Of a stretch of 64,000 bases of DNA, positions 1-11,420 are shown one piece after another (position 1 is the stretch's first letter; the number at the start of each line of letters is the position of its first letter). A program made the translations under genes and the position numbers. Location: the NCBI GenBank assembly GCA_038250675.1, contig JBBSCB010000005.1, forward strand, positions 62,001 through 126,000, given 5' to 3'. This DNA comes from JAICUF01 sp038250675 (GTDB lineage Bacteria > Gemmatimonadota > Gemmatimonadetes > Gemmatimonadales > GWC2-71-9). The notes below the pieces were generated by a model that saw nothing but the letters and a program-made list of their open reading frames with translations, did not search any database and was not told the DNA's origin.

Positions 1-821
1 CGGCGCGCCGTGCTGCCGGCGTCGATGATGCCGGGCGGCCCGCCACGATGCATACCGACGACGATGACGTCGCTGCCGATCTCCGCGGCCGCCGCGAGCA
101 CCGACTCGGGGATCGCGCCGCGACGGATCATGAGCGAGGCCATCGCAACACCGCTGTCATGGCACGCGGCGATCCGCCCGATCACCACGCGGACCGCCTC
201 CGAGCGCGCGGTGGGCAGCTCCAACGCCAGCTCCGACGGCTCGTCGGGCAGCACCGGCTCGACGGTCACGACCTGGATCCCGGCGCCAATGGCGCGCGCG
301 ATGTCGCAGGCGGTCTCCAGCACCGTGAGCCCGCGCGCCGAGCCGTCCAGCGCCACGAGCAGGCTGGACGGCGCCGGGCCGGCGCGCGGCACGAACAGGC
401 ACGGAATCCGGCTTCGGCGCGCTACCGCGTCGGCGGTATCGCCCACCAGCAGGCGACTGGTCCGCGACCGCGTCTTCCGGCCGATCACCATCAGATCCAC
501 CGCGTGGTCGTCGGCAAACCGGCAGATCTCGATGCCGGGAATCCCGCTCGTCACGCCAAGTCCCACCGATCCGACCTCCGGCGAGGTGCGGAGCTCGGCG
601 TCCATCCACCGTTCCAGCCGCGCGAGCACCGGCCCGTGGCTCGCCTCCGGCACGGCGTCCGCGCGGTTGGCGCGCCCGTGCATTGGAATCACCGTCATGA
701 CGGTCAGCCGTGCGCCTGCCCGGTGGGCCACCACGAGCGCGGTCCGCAACGCGTTCCGGGCACTCTCCGACTCGTCGGTTCCGACGAGGATATGCCGAAG
801 GCCGTTGCCTGACTCTGCCAT
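1..821 (-). CDS. Universal stress protein, tandem UspA domains (partial, runs off the left edge)
   Basis: Reading leftward from the ATG at 821, the product begins MAESGNGLRHILVGTDESES and has no stop before the window edge. Two UspA-like domains are visible: the first opens with ILVGTDESESARNAL, the second with LLVALDGSARG. The second ends in VGMHRGGPPGIIDAGS, which resembles the UspA ATP-binding loop G-x2-G-x9-G-S with Arg in place of the second Gly. Usp proteins are cytoplasmic stress proteins, often of hypoxia or starvation regulons. The gene is divergent from a GAF histidine kinase. A GATTGT -10-like hexamer at 828-833 would put the transcription start on the ATG, so the mRNA may be leaderless. 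The domain assignment is firm; the regulatory reading is inference. Confidence 0.88.
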   Translation of the reverse strand, partial: MAESGNGLRHILVGTDESESARNALRTALVVAHRAGARLTVMTVIPMHGRANRADAVPEASHGPVLARLERWMDAELRTSPEVGSVGLGVTSGIPGIEICRFADDHAVDLMVIGRKTRSRTSRLLVGDTADAVARRSRIPCLFVPRAGPAPSSLLVALDGSARGLTVLETACDIARAIGAGIQVVTVEPVLPDEPSELALELPTARSEAVRVVIGRIAACHDSGVAMASLMIRRGAIPESVLAAAAEIGSDVIVVGMHRGGPPGIIDAGSTAR

Positions 822-845
822 GCCAGCACAATCGCCCCGGGAGTG

Positions 846-881
846 TGAAGGAATGCTGAAGTGGTGCCGAAGATTTCTTCG
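846..881. promoter_or_regulatory. Predicted response-regulator box between usp and the histidine kinase gene
   Basis: Plus strand reads TGAAG (846-850), 17 nt, CGAAG (868-872), 4 nt, CTTCG (877-881). A further TGAAG at 857-861 gives three direct repeats at an 11-bp step, the usual layout of OmpR/PhoB-family sites. The same arrangement with identical spacing occurs at 2133-2168 and 6902-6937. On the minus strand the last CTTCA lies 12 nt before GATTGT (usp). On the plus strand TACTGT (885-890) follows 3 nt after the box (kinase). Binding by the regulator at 2192 is inferred. Confidence 0.6.
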
Positions 882-896
882 CGCTACTGTTGAGGG

Positions 897-2135
897 ATGC
901 CCAACCAGATCGAAACACCAGATACACCCCAGTGGCGGCTGGAGCGGCTGGTGGCCGCCGGCATGCTCCTGATCTCGGAACTGTCTCTCGAGGGAGTGCT
1001 GGAACGGGTCGTGGCCATTGCGGTGGAGGTGATCGGCGCGCGCTACGCCGCCATCGGCGTGCTGGGGCCGGACGGGCGGACGCTGGAGCGCTTCATCACG
1101 ACAGGCGTCAGTCCGGCGGACCGCGAGCGGCTGGGCGAGCCGCCCCAGGGCCACGGCATCCTCGGCCTGGTGATCCGTGAGGGCAGGCCGATCCGCCTGC
1201 CCGATCTGGTCCAGCACCCCGATTCCTACGGCTTTCCGCCCAATCACCCGGCCATGCACTCGTTTCTGGGCGTGCCAATCATCGGCCGCCGCGGCGTGTT
1301 CGGCAATCTCTATCTCACCGAAAAACTGGGCGCGGCGGAGTTCACCGACGTGGATGAGCACGTGGCCCGGCTGCTCGCTGCCCAGACGGCGGCCGCGGTG
1401 GAGAATGCACGGCTGCACGAGGAAAGCGCCCGCCTGCTGGAGGAGGTCCAGCAGCTCCAGCGCACCCGTGAGCGGTTCTTCGCGATGGTGAACCACGAGC
1501 TGCGGAACGCGCTGGCCGGCGTCTTCGGCTGGGCCGAGATGCTGGTGCGGAAGAAGGACCCGGCCACGGTCCCCCGCGCCGCGTTCGAAGTGCTGGACTC
1601 CGCCGAGCTGGCGATCAGCCTGATCAACGACCTGCTGGATCTGAGCCGGCTGGACGAGGACCGGCTCAAGCCGGCGCTGCAGGCGGTCGACTGCGTGGGC
1701 GCCGTGCGCCGCTCGGTGGGCCGGATCACCCCCGCCGCCGCCGCGCGCAACGTGACGGTGAGGATGAGGCTCCCGCGCGGGCTGCCGAGTTGCCGCACCG
1801 ACGCCAGCCGGGTGGAGCAGATCCTGGTCAACCTGCTGATCAACGCGGTACGTCACACGCCGGAGGATTCCGAGGTGCAGATCGGCGTGTCCGTGCGGGG
1901 CCCCAAGGTCGTCTTCGAGGTGACGGACCAGGGGCCTGGCGTGCCTGACGCCGATCTCGAGCGCATCTTCGACATCTACGTCACCAAGGCTGGCGAAGCC
2001 CACACCGGTGTCGGACTCGGCCTGCCGCTCTCCCGCCGGCTGGCCCGGCTGCTCGACGGCGAACTGCGCGCGGCCGCCAATCCGGGCGGCGGCGGCCGCT
2101 TCGTGCTGGAGCTCCCGGCCACGGAGGACGCATGA
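897..2135 (+). CDS. GAF-domain sensor histidine kinase, DosS/DevS-like
   Basis: 412 aa, soluble, no membrane segment. Residues about 15-170 form a GAF domain whose text (GVLGPDGRTLERFITTG, QGHGILGLVIREGRP, HSFLGVPI) closely resembles the GAF domains of mycobacterial DosS/DevS redox and gas sensors, but only one GAF is present. A short coiled linker leads to a HisKA domain with the phosphoacceptor His200 in MVNHELRN, then a HATPase domain with NLLINAVRHTP (N box), DQGPGVP and GVGLGLPLSRRL. The partner is almost certainly the OmpR-type regulator 56 bp downstream. The start is ATG 897; the -10-like TACTGT at 885-890 would give a leaderless transcript. Whether the GAF binds haem or another ligand cannot be told. 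Confidence 0.88.
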   Translation: MPNQIETPDTPQWRLERLVAAGMLLISELSLEGVLERVVAIAVEVIGARYAAIGVLGPDGRTLERFITTGVSPADRERLGEPPQGHGILGLVIREGRPIRLPDLVQHPDSYGFPPNHPAMHSFLGVPIIGRRGVFGNLYLTEKLGAAEFTDVDEHVARLLAAQTAAAVENARLHEESARLLEEVQQLQRTRERFFAMVNHELRNALAGVFGWAEMLVRKKDPATVPRAAFEVLDSAELAISLINDLLDLSRLDEDRLKPALQAVDCVGAVRRSVGRITPAAAARNVTVRMRLPRGLPSCRTDASRVEQILVNLLINAVRHTPEDSEVQIGVSVRGPKVVFEVTDQGPGVPDADLERIFDIYVTKAGEAHTGVGLGLPLSRRLARLLDGELRAAANPGGGGRFVLELPATEDA

Positions 2136-2185
2136 AGATCCCTTCACGCTCATTTGCAGGGCGCTTCAGCAGGGCTCGCTAGGTT
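2133..2185 (+). promoter_or_regulatory. Predicted activator box and promoter of the response-regulator operon
   Basis: TGAAG (2133-2137), 4 nt, CTTCA (2142-2146), 17 nt, CTTCA (2164-2168), then 11 nt to TAGGTT (2180-2185), a -10-like hexamer. The last CTTCA sits where a -35 element would be, as at class II PhoB/OmpR-activated promoters. A start point about 7 nt after the hexamer falls on the ATG at 2192, implying a leaderless mRNA. The box overlaps the stop codon of the upstream kinase gene. The spacing matches the sites at 846-881 and 6902-6937. Autoregulation is inferred. Confidence 0.6.
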
Positions 2186-2191
2186 CGAGGC

Positions 2192-2884
2192 ATGCGCTTA
2201 CTCGTCGTGGAGGACGACCGCAAGGTCGCGGGCTTCATCGAGCAGGGACTGAAGGAAGAGGGTCACGCCGTGGACGTCGCGCCGGACGGCGACGAGGCGA
2301 CCATGCTGGCCCACGTCTACGACTACGACGTGATCCTGCTGGACGTCGTGCTCCCACGAAAGAACGGATTCCAGGTAGCGGCCGAGCTCCGGCGGGAAGG
2401 CCGGACGACGCCGATCCTGATGCTCACGTCGCGGGACGCGCCGGAGGACGTGGTGCGCGGCCTCGACGCCGGCGCCGACGACTACCTCTCCAAGCCGTTC
2501 CGCTTCGAGGAGCTGCTGGCCCGCATCCGCGCCCTGCACCGCCGCGGTGGTGTGGCGCGGCTCGACGTGCTGCGCTACGGCCAGATCACGCTCGACCGGC
2601 TCCGTCATGTGGCGGCGGTCGGCGGCCGACCGCTCGACCTCACCCCCAAGGAGTTCCAGCTCCTTGAATACTTCCTCATGCACCCCGAGGAAGTGGTGCG
2701 CCGCACCACGCTGCTGGAAAAGGTGTGGGACATGCACTTCGACCCCGAGAGCAACGTGGTGGACGTGCACGTGGGCAATCTGCGCCGCAAGCTCGAGCGC
2801 GACGCCGGCGAGGCGGCCATCATGACGGTGCGCGGCGTGGGATTTTCACTACGGGGAGGAGCGTCGCCGGCCGGCAGCGCATGA
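2192..2884 (+). CDS. OmpR-family response regulator
   Basis: 230 aa. The receiver domain (1-115) shows the acidic pair E7/D8/D9, phosphoacceptor Asp51 (LLDVVLP), the Thr/Ser switch in LMLTSRD and the Lys in LSKPF. The C-terminal winged helix (about 130-225) has LTPKEFQLLEYFLMHPEEVV and VVDVHVGNLRRKLE, typical of OmpR/PhoB proteins that bind direct repeats spaced about 11 bp. It follows its probable kinase and overlaps the downstream ATPase gene by 4 bp (ATGA), so regulator and transporter are co-translated. It is the best candidate for binding the three TGAAG/CTTCA boxes in this part of the window. Confidence 0.93.
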   Translation: MRLLVVEDDRKVAGFIEQGLKEEGHAVDVAPDGDEATMLAHVYDYDVILLDVVLPRKNGFQVAAELRREGRTTPILMLTSRDAPEDVVRGLDAGADDYLSKPFRFEELLARIRALHRRGGVARLDVLRYGQITLDRLRHVAAVGGRPLDLTPKEFQLLEYFLMHPEEVVRRTTLLEKVWDMHFDPESNVVDVHVGNLRRKLERDAGEAAIMTVRGVGFSLRGGASPAGSA

Positions 2885-4803
2885 GCAGACGGCTGCCGGC
2901 GTTCGTACTGCCGGCGGGTGCCGCATCGGCGATCGCCGCCGGCCTCGTTGCCGCCTACGTACTGGGCCGGCCCGCCACTGCGCACGAGATCTGGCGGGTC
3001 GGTCTCTTCGTCACCGCCGCTCCGCTGCTCTGGCGGCTGGTCCTCTCCATCCGCGGCGGCCAGTTCGCCACCGACATCGTCGCCTCGCTCGCCATCATCG
3101 GCGCCATCGTGCTCGATCACCCGCTGGCCGGGCTCGTGGTGGTGCTCATGCAGTCGGGTGGTGAGTTGCTCGAGGCGTTTGCCGCCGGACGCGCCTCCCA
3201 GGCGGTGCGCGCACTCGAGGAGGCGGCACCCCGCATCGCGCATCGCCTGGCCGCCGGCGCCACCCACGATATTCCGGTGGAGGCGATCCTGCTCGGCGAC
3301 GAGCTCCTGGTCCGTCCCGGCGAGATGATCCCCTGCGATGCCGACGTCATCGCCGGCGAATCACACGTAGACACGTCGAGTCTCACCGGCGAAGCGGCAC
3401 CGGTGCACGCGGTGCCCGGCATCGCCTTTCCCAGCGGCAGTCTCAACCTGGAAGGGCCGCTCACGCTCCGCGCCACGGCCGTCGCGAGCGAGAGCCAGTA
3501 CGCCCGCATCGTGGAGCTCGTGCGCACCGCCCAGGGACAGAAGGCGCCCCTGCAGCGACTGGCCGACCGCTACGCCGTCTGGTTCACGCCGGTGACGCTC
3601 GCCGTCTGCCTGGCCACCTGGTTCGTCTCGGGCGACGCCGTGCGGGTGCTCGCCGTTCTCGTGGTCGCCACGCCGTGCCCGCTCATTCTGGCCACGCCGG
3701 TGGCGCTCATCGGCGGCATCAACCTGGCCGCCCGGCGCGGCATCATCTTCCGCTCCGGCAGTGCGCTGGAACAACTCGGCGGCGTCACCGTCGCGGTCTT
3801 CGACAAGACCGGGACGCTCACCATCGGGCGCCCCGAGGTGCGCACGGTGCACGCCGTCCCGCCCTGGAGCGACGCCGAGCTGCTCCGCCTCGCGGGATCG
3901 GTCGAGCAGGGATCGGGACATCTGCTCGCGCGCACCATGGTGGACGCCGCCCGCGCCGGCCCGCTGCCGCTCAGCGAGCCCGTCAGCGTGATCGAGGCCC
4001 CGGGCCGCGGCGTCTCGGGCGAGGTGGACGGGCGGCGAGTGACCGTCGGCGCGCGGTCGTTCGTCGTGGAGCACCATCCGGGCGCGGCCGCCGCGATGGC
4101 GCTGCTCGACGCCGATCGCGGCACCAACCTGCGCGCCTGGGTGGCGGTGGACGGCGCGCTCGCGGGCGCCATCGACTATGCCGACCGGCTGCGCCCCCGC
4201 CTCCCCGAGCTGCTGGCCGAGCTCCGCGCGGCCGGCGTGCACCGCACCCTGCTCCTCTCCGGCGACACGCAGGCCAACGCCACCGAGGTGGCGCAGACGG
4301 TGGGGATTGAGTTCGCACGGGGGGACCTCATGCCGGCGGACAAGCTCACCACCGTCCGGGAACTGCTGGCCGACGGCGAACACGTGCTGATGGTGGGCGA
4401 TGGCACCAACGACGCGCCGGCCCTGAGCGCCGCGACGGTCGGCGTCGTGCTCGCCGCGCATGGCGGCGGCATCGCCGCCGAGGCGGCGGACGTGGTCCTG
4501 CTGGCGGACGACCTCGAGCTGGTGGCGACCGGCATCCGGATCAGCCATCGCACGGTCCGCATCGCCCGGACCAGCATCATCGCCGGCCTGGGCCTCAGCG
4601 GCATCGCCATGGCCGCGGCGGCCGCCGGCTATGTGCCGCCCACGCTGGGCGCCATCCTGCAGGAGGGGATCGACGTCCTGGCCATCCTCAATGCGCTCCG
4701 GGCTGCGGCGCCCGATCGCCGGCTTGCGCGGACCCCCCCGGAGGGCGTACACATCCCCGTGGCCGTGCGGCCCCACGCCAACGCCGGGAGCATCACGTCA
4801 TGA
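2881..4803 (+). CDS. Heavy-metal-type (P1B-like) cation-transporting P-type ATPase
   Basis: 640 aa from the ATG that overlaps the previous stop (ATGA). This start gives MSRRLPAFVLPAG followed at once by a membrane segment; there is no N-terminal HMA metal-binding domain. Landmarks in order: actuator TGE (SSLTGEAAP), transmembrane TPCPLILATP, phosphorylation DKTGTLT, hinge GDGTNDAPAL. The P1B ion-selectivity triad is CPL here rather than CPC, SPC or TPC, and the nucleotide-domain HP dipeptide of P1B pumps reads HL (GSGHLLA). The ion is therefore uncertain, and I would not call it a copper pump on sequence alone. Operon: regulator, this gene, the PNPOx-like protein (4-bp overlap). Confidence 0.88.
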   Translation: MSRRLPAFVLPAGAASAIAAGLVAAYVLGRPATAHEIWRVGLFVTAAPLLWRLVLSIRGGQFATDIVASLAIIGAIVLDHPLAGLVVVLMQSGGELLEAFAAGRASQAVRALEEAAPRIAHRLAAGATHDIPVEAILLGDELLVRPGEMIPCDADVIAGESHVDTSSLTGEAAPVHAVPGIAFPSGSLNLEGPLTLRATAVASESQYARIVELVRTAQGQKAPLQRLADRYAVWFTPVTLAVCLATWFVSGDAVRVLAVLVVATPCPLILATPVALIGGINLAARRGIIFRSGSALEQLGGVTVAVFDKTGTLTIGRPEVRTVHAVPPWSDAELLRLAGSVEQGSGHLLARTMVDAARAGPLPLSEPVSVIEAPGRGVSGEVDGRRVTVGARSFVVEHHPGAAAAMALLDADRGTNLRAWVAVDGALAGAIDYADRLRPRLPELLAELRAAGVHRTLLLSGDTQANATEVAQTVGIEFARGDLMPADKLTTVRELLADGEHVLMVGDGTNDAPALSAATVGVVLAAHGGGIAAEAADVVLLADDLELVATGIRISHRTVRIARTSIIAGLGLSGIAMAAAAAGYVPPTLGAILQEGIDVLAILNALRAAAPDRRLARTPPEGVHIPVAVRPHANAGSITS

Positions 4804-5240
4804 CCCAGCCCCGCCCCACCTTCCGCGACCTGACGCGCGCCGAAGCCGACGCGGTCCTCGCCCGCAATCATGTGGGCCGGATGGCGTTCACCGATCACGA
4901 GCAGGTGGACATCGCGCCGATCAGCTACGTGTACGCCGGCGGGATGTTGCACGGCCGCACCGAGCCCGGCACCAAGCTGAGCGCGCTGGCCCACCGGCCA
5001 TGGGTGGCACTGGAGACCGACGAGATCGAGGGAATGTTCCGCTGGCGGAGCGTGGTCGCGCGGGGCACCTTCTTCCGGCTCGACCCTGAGCTCCAGCCCC
5101 GGGAATACGGGGAGACGGTGGCGGCGATCCGCCAGCTCATGCCCGCCGCGTTCACGCCCGATGACCCCACACCAGAGCGCGACGTCGTCATCCGCGTCGA
5201 CATCCGCGAGGTCATCGGCCGCTCGGCCGACGACCGCTGA
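4800..5240 (+). CDS. Pyridoxamine 5'-phosphate oxidase-like flavin-binding protein
   Basis: 146 aa, starting in the ATGA overlap with the ATPase gene. The fold signature of the split-barrel FMN-binding family is visible: LTRAEADAVLARNHVGRMAF at the N-terminus, then ISYVYAGGMLHGRTEPGTKL and WVALETDEI. Small proteins of this family (pyridox_ox_2 type) act as FMN- or F420-dependent reductases or as flavin or haem carriers; related genes are frequent in hypoxia/dormancy regulons. The linkage to a two-component regulator, a P-type ATPase and a Usp fits a redox-stress role, but no substrate can be assigned. Confidence 0.82.
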   Translation: MTQPRPTFRDLTRAEADAVLARNHVGRMAFTDHEQVDIAPISYVYAGGMLHGRTEPGTKLSALAHRPWVALETDEIEGMFRWRSVVARGTFFRLDPELQPREYGETVAAIRQLMPAAFTPDDPTPERDVVIRVDIREVIGRSADDR

Positions 5241-5261
5241 CCGCAACTCTCCGGAGGCAGC

Positions 5262-5750
5262 ATGGATCTGTCAGCCACCCATCTGCACCTGATGTTCAAT
5301 CACATTCCGGTGCTCGGGACCATCTTCGTGGCGATTGTCCTGGTGTGGGGACTGGTGCGCCGCTCGCGCGAGATCACCTCGCTCGGGCTGATCTTCACCG
5401 TCGTGCTCGCGCTCGTCACCATCCCGGTCTACCTCACCGGCGAGCCGACCCAGCACCAGCAGGAGCACGCCGCCTGGTACGACCGCGGCCGCGTGCACGA
5501 GCACGAGGACAAGGCCGAGACCGGGCTCATCGCGGTGCTGGTCGCCGGCGCCATCGCACTGGGCGCGCTCTATCTCCGGCGTGGCGGGCGGCCCGGCAAC
5601 GGTCGCGTGACCGGCATCGCCGCCGTGGCGGTGCTGGTGAGCGCCGGACTCTTTGCGGTGGCCGCGCTCGCCGGCGGGCAGATCCACCACGAGGAGCTGC
5701 GCAGCGGCAGCAGCGTCGCCGCCCCGCTGACCGGGCCAGGGGGCGGCTGA
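5262..5750 (+). CDS. Four-helix membrane protein, DUF2231-like
   Basis: 162 aa with about four hydrophobic segments (roughly 10-30, 37-57, 85-105, 117-137). It begins MDLSATHLHLMFNHIPVLG, a His-rich start typical of DUF2231-like membrane proteins, and carries another His/Glu-rich loop (QHQQEHAAWYDRGRVHEHE) between helices 2 and 3, which could bind haem or metal. It follows the PNPOx-like gene by 21 bp with a good GGAGG upstream of the ATG and is probably the last gene of the regulator operon. Function unknown. Confidence 0.7.
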   Translation: MDLSATHLHLMFNHIPVLGTIFVAIVLVWGLVRRSREITSLGLIFTVVLALVTIPVYLTGEPTQHQQEHAAWYDRGRVHEHEDKAETGLIAVLVAGAIALGALYLRRGGRPGNGRVTGIAAVAVLVSAGLFAVAALAGGQIHHEELRSGSSVAAPLTGPGGG

Positions 5751-5759
5751 ACGTCAGCC
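5745..5759. other. Short hairpin between convergent genes
   Basis: GGCTGA-ACG-TCAGCC, a perfect 6-bp stem that overlaps the stop of the membrane protein and lies before the convergent multicopper oxidase stop. No T-run follows on either strand, so it is at best a weak bidirectional stop signal. Confidence 0.25.
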
Positions 5760-5776
5760 CGACCCGCGCGCCGCCG

Positions 5777-6838
5777 TCATGCCACCGGCGCCGCCTTTTC
5801 CACGATGAACGCCGTCACCATGCCGTACATCCCATGTTCCGTCTCGGCGTGAGGCAGGATGTGGCAGTGGAACGCCCACGCGCCGGGGTTGGTCGCCTTC
5901 ACGATGACGTCCCACCGCTCGCCCGGCGCGATGTTGAGCGTGTCGCAGCGCCACGGCACGGGCTGGTCCCAGCCGTCCTTGGCGATCACCGTCATGTGCA
6001 TGCCGTGCAGGTGCATGGGATGAATCATCATCCCCTCGTTCATGAACCGGATCCGCACCGTCTGCCCCTGCTTGGCCACGATCGGCGCCGTGGCGGGGAA
6101 ACCCTTGCCGTTGAGCGTGTAGCCGTGGGGACCGTCGTTCAGGATCATCACGTAGTCCAGGTCCACCTTCGGCTCGCGGGTCCGGTCCTTCGGCTCCACG
6201 ACGAACGCGCCGAGCAGCCCCTTCGACACCTGCGCGGTCGAGTTATGGTGGGAGTGGTACATGTGCGAGCCGGCGTTGGGCACCGTGAACTCGTAGGTGT
6301 ACCGCTCGCCCGGCTTGACCGGCTTCTGCGTCAAATACGGGACGCCGTCCTGGTCGTTGGGCAGCTCGAGCCCATGGAAGTGGATCGAGGTGGACTGCGT
6401 GAGGTTGTTGGTGAGATTGATGCGCACCCGATCCCCCTCGCGTACCCGGATCTGCGGCCCGGGCACCTGGCCGTTGTAGGCCCACGCTGGCGAGTGCTGG
6501 CCCGGCGCGTATTCCCAGTCGATCTCGCTCGTCGTCAGGTCGAAAACCTTGACCCCGCCCTCCATCCGCGGCGACAGCAGGACGTTGCCCGTCCCCGCCG
6601 TCCTGGCCGGAAACGCCTTCATCCCCGCTTCATGCATCGCATCCATCGCGTCGGCCTTCTGGCGGACGGTCAGCTGGGGCGGCGGCGTGACCGCGGGTGC
6701 CTTCTGGGCGGCGGCGGCCTTCGGGGTGCCACCGCAGGCGAGCGTCGAGGCGAGCGTCGGCAGGGCGACGGCGGCCGCCGCGCCGTGCCGCAGGAACGCG
6801 CGTCGTGAGGTCTCGTTGGTCGCGGGCTTCTCTGACAC
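5777..6838 (-). CDS. Tat-exported two-domain multicopper oxidase
   Basis: 353 aa. The N-terminus has a twin-arginine signal (TSRRAFLRHGAAAA, then a hydrophobic stretch and LASTLACGG, where the Cys could be lipidated). All four copper-binding motifs are present: HFHG (~151), HSHH (~194), HPMHLHGMHM (~273) and HCHILPHAETEHGM (~322), i.e. ligands for the type 2/3 trinuclear centre and the type 1 site. The length is far below the ~500 aa of three-domain laccases and fits a small two-domain enzyme with its T1 site in domain 2. Likely role: periplasmic oxidation of Cu(I), phenols or other metals. It is divergent from DUF1003, and a predicted activator box lies in its upstream region. Confidence 0.9.
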   Translation of the reverse strand: MSEKPATNETSRRAFLRHGAAAAVALPTLASTLACGGTPKAAAAQKAPAVTPPPQLTVRQKADAMDAMHEAGMKAFPARTAGTGNVLLSPRMEGGVKVFDLTTSEIDWEYAPGQHSPAWAYNGQVPGPQIRVREGDRVRINLTNNLTQSTSIHFHGLELPNDQDGVPYLTQKPVKPGERYTYEFTVPNAGSHMYHSHHNSTAQVSKGLLGAFVVEPKDRTREPKVDLDYVMILNDGPHGYTLNGKGFPATAPIVAKQGQTVRIRFMNEGMMIHPMHLHGMHMTVIAKDGWDQPVPWRCDTLNIAPGERWDVIVKATNPGAWAFHCHILPHAETEHGMYGMVTAFIVEKAAPVA

Positions 6839-6883
6839 AGGATTCTCCGGAAAGTGGTGTCGGCATGCGTCGTGATGCCGGCA

Positions 6884-6937
6884 ACTCTACCCGCGCCCGG
6901 ATGAAGCCAGTATTGACACCGCATGAAGCCGCCTTCA
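6884..6937 (-). promoter_or_regulatory. Predicted activator box and promoter of the multicopper oxidase gene
   Basis: Read on the minus strand: TGAAG (6937-6933), 4 nt, CTTCA (6928-6924), 17 nt, CTTCA (6906-6902), 12 nt, TAGAGT (6889-6884, -10-like). Spacing is identical to 846-881 and 2133-2168 and the distance to the -10-like hexamer agrees within 1 nt. A leader of about 39 nt would precede the ATG at 6838. On the plus strand TTGACA occurs at 6913-6918 and could serve the divergent DUF1003 gene, though no good -10 was seen. Confidence 0.55.
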
Positions 6938-6980
6938 TCCGCCACCGCCACTACATCCACTTCCCACCACGAGACCAGCA

Positions 6981-7529
6981 ATGACGTCACCGGGACACCG
7001 CCTCGCGTCCGAATTCTTCCAGCGCGACTGGGACGAGCTTTCCGCCGCGGAGCGCCGCGCCATCGAGCATGTGCTGGCCCGCGTCCGCGTCAGCCACGAC
7101 ACGAACCAGGAGTTCATCGCCCAGCGGAGCCTGGGCGAGCGGGTGTCCGACCGGCTGGCACAGTTCGGCGGGTCGTGGGCCTTCATCATGGGCTTTGTGG
7201 TGGTGCTGGTGGGGTGGGTGACACTGAATGCGACCGCGGCGGCGCGGCACGGGCACGCCTTCGATCCCTATCCGTTCATCCTGCTCAACCTGGTCCTCTC
7301 GATGCTGGCGGCGATCCAGGCGCCGGTCATCCTCATGACGCAGAATCGCCAGGCCGACAAGGACCGGCTGGACGCCGCGCACGACTACGAGGTGAACCTG
7401 AAGGCGGAGATCGAAATCCGGACGCTGCATGACAAGCTGGACCAGATGCGGCAGCACGACTGGGAGGCGCTCCTCACGATACAGCGCGACCAGATGGCGC
7501 TGCTGCATCAGCTCGCCGAGCGGGGCTGA
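6981..7529 (+). CDS. DUF1003 membrane protein
   Basis: 182 aa. The central part contains two membrane segments (GGSWAFIMGFVVVLVGWVTL and PFILLNLVLSMLAAIQAPVI) followed by MTQNRQADKDRLDAAHDYEV, the characteristic DUF1003 core, and a C-terminal amphipathic helix. It is divergent from the multicopper oxidase gene across a region holding a predicted two-component box, so it may belong to the same stress regulon. The biochemical role of the family is unknown. Confidence 0.88.
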   Translation: MTSPGHRLASEFFQRDWDELSAAERRAIEHVLARVRVSHDTNQEFIAQRSLGERVSDRLAQFGGSWAFIMGFVVVLVGWVTLNATAAARHGHAFDPYPFILLNLVLSMLAAIQAPVILMTQNRQADKDRLDAAHDYEVNLKAEIEIRTLHDKLDQMRQHDWEALLTIQRDQMALLHQLAERG

Positions 7530-7712
7530 CCCGGCCGGGCTCTGATCATGGGTTTGCCACGCCGGAGAATGGAACGCCCAGCAGGGCGCCACAACCCCCG
7601 AATGCGCCTGCATCACGCTGTCAGCGCACCGGATAACTCACTATCTTCCAGCATACGATGTAAGGCGGGCTGCGGCGCGCCGTGAGTGTCCTCGAGTCGG
7701 CTGGAGTGTGCC

Positions 7713-11414
<3,702 letters not shown>

Positions 11415-11420
11415 GCCGGC

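Noticed and set aside
2725..2880. Upstream extension of the P-type ATPase to 2725
   Set aside because: It would read the regulator gene out of frame; ATG 2881 gives the ATGA overlap and a sensible N-terminus.
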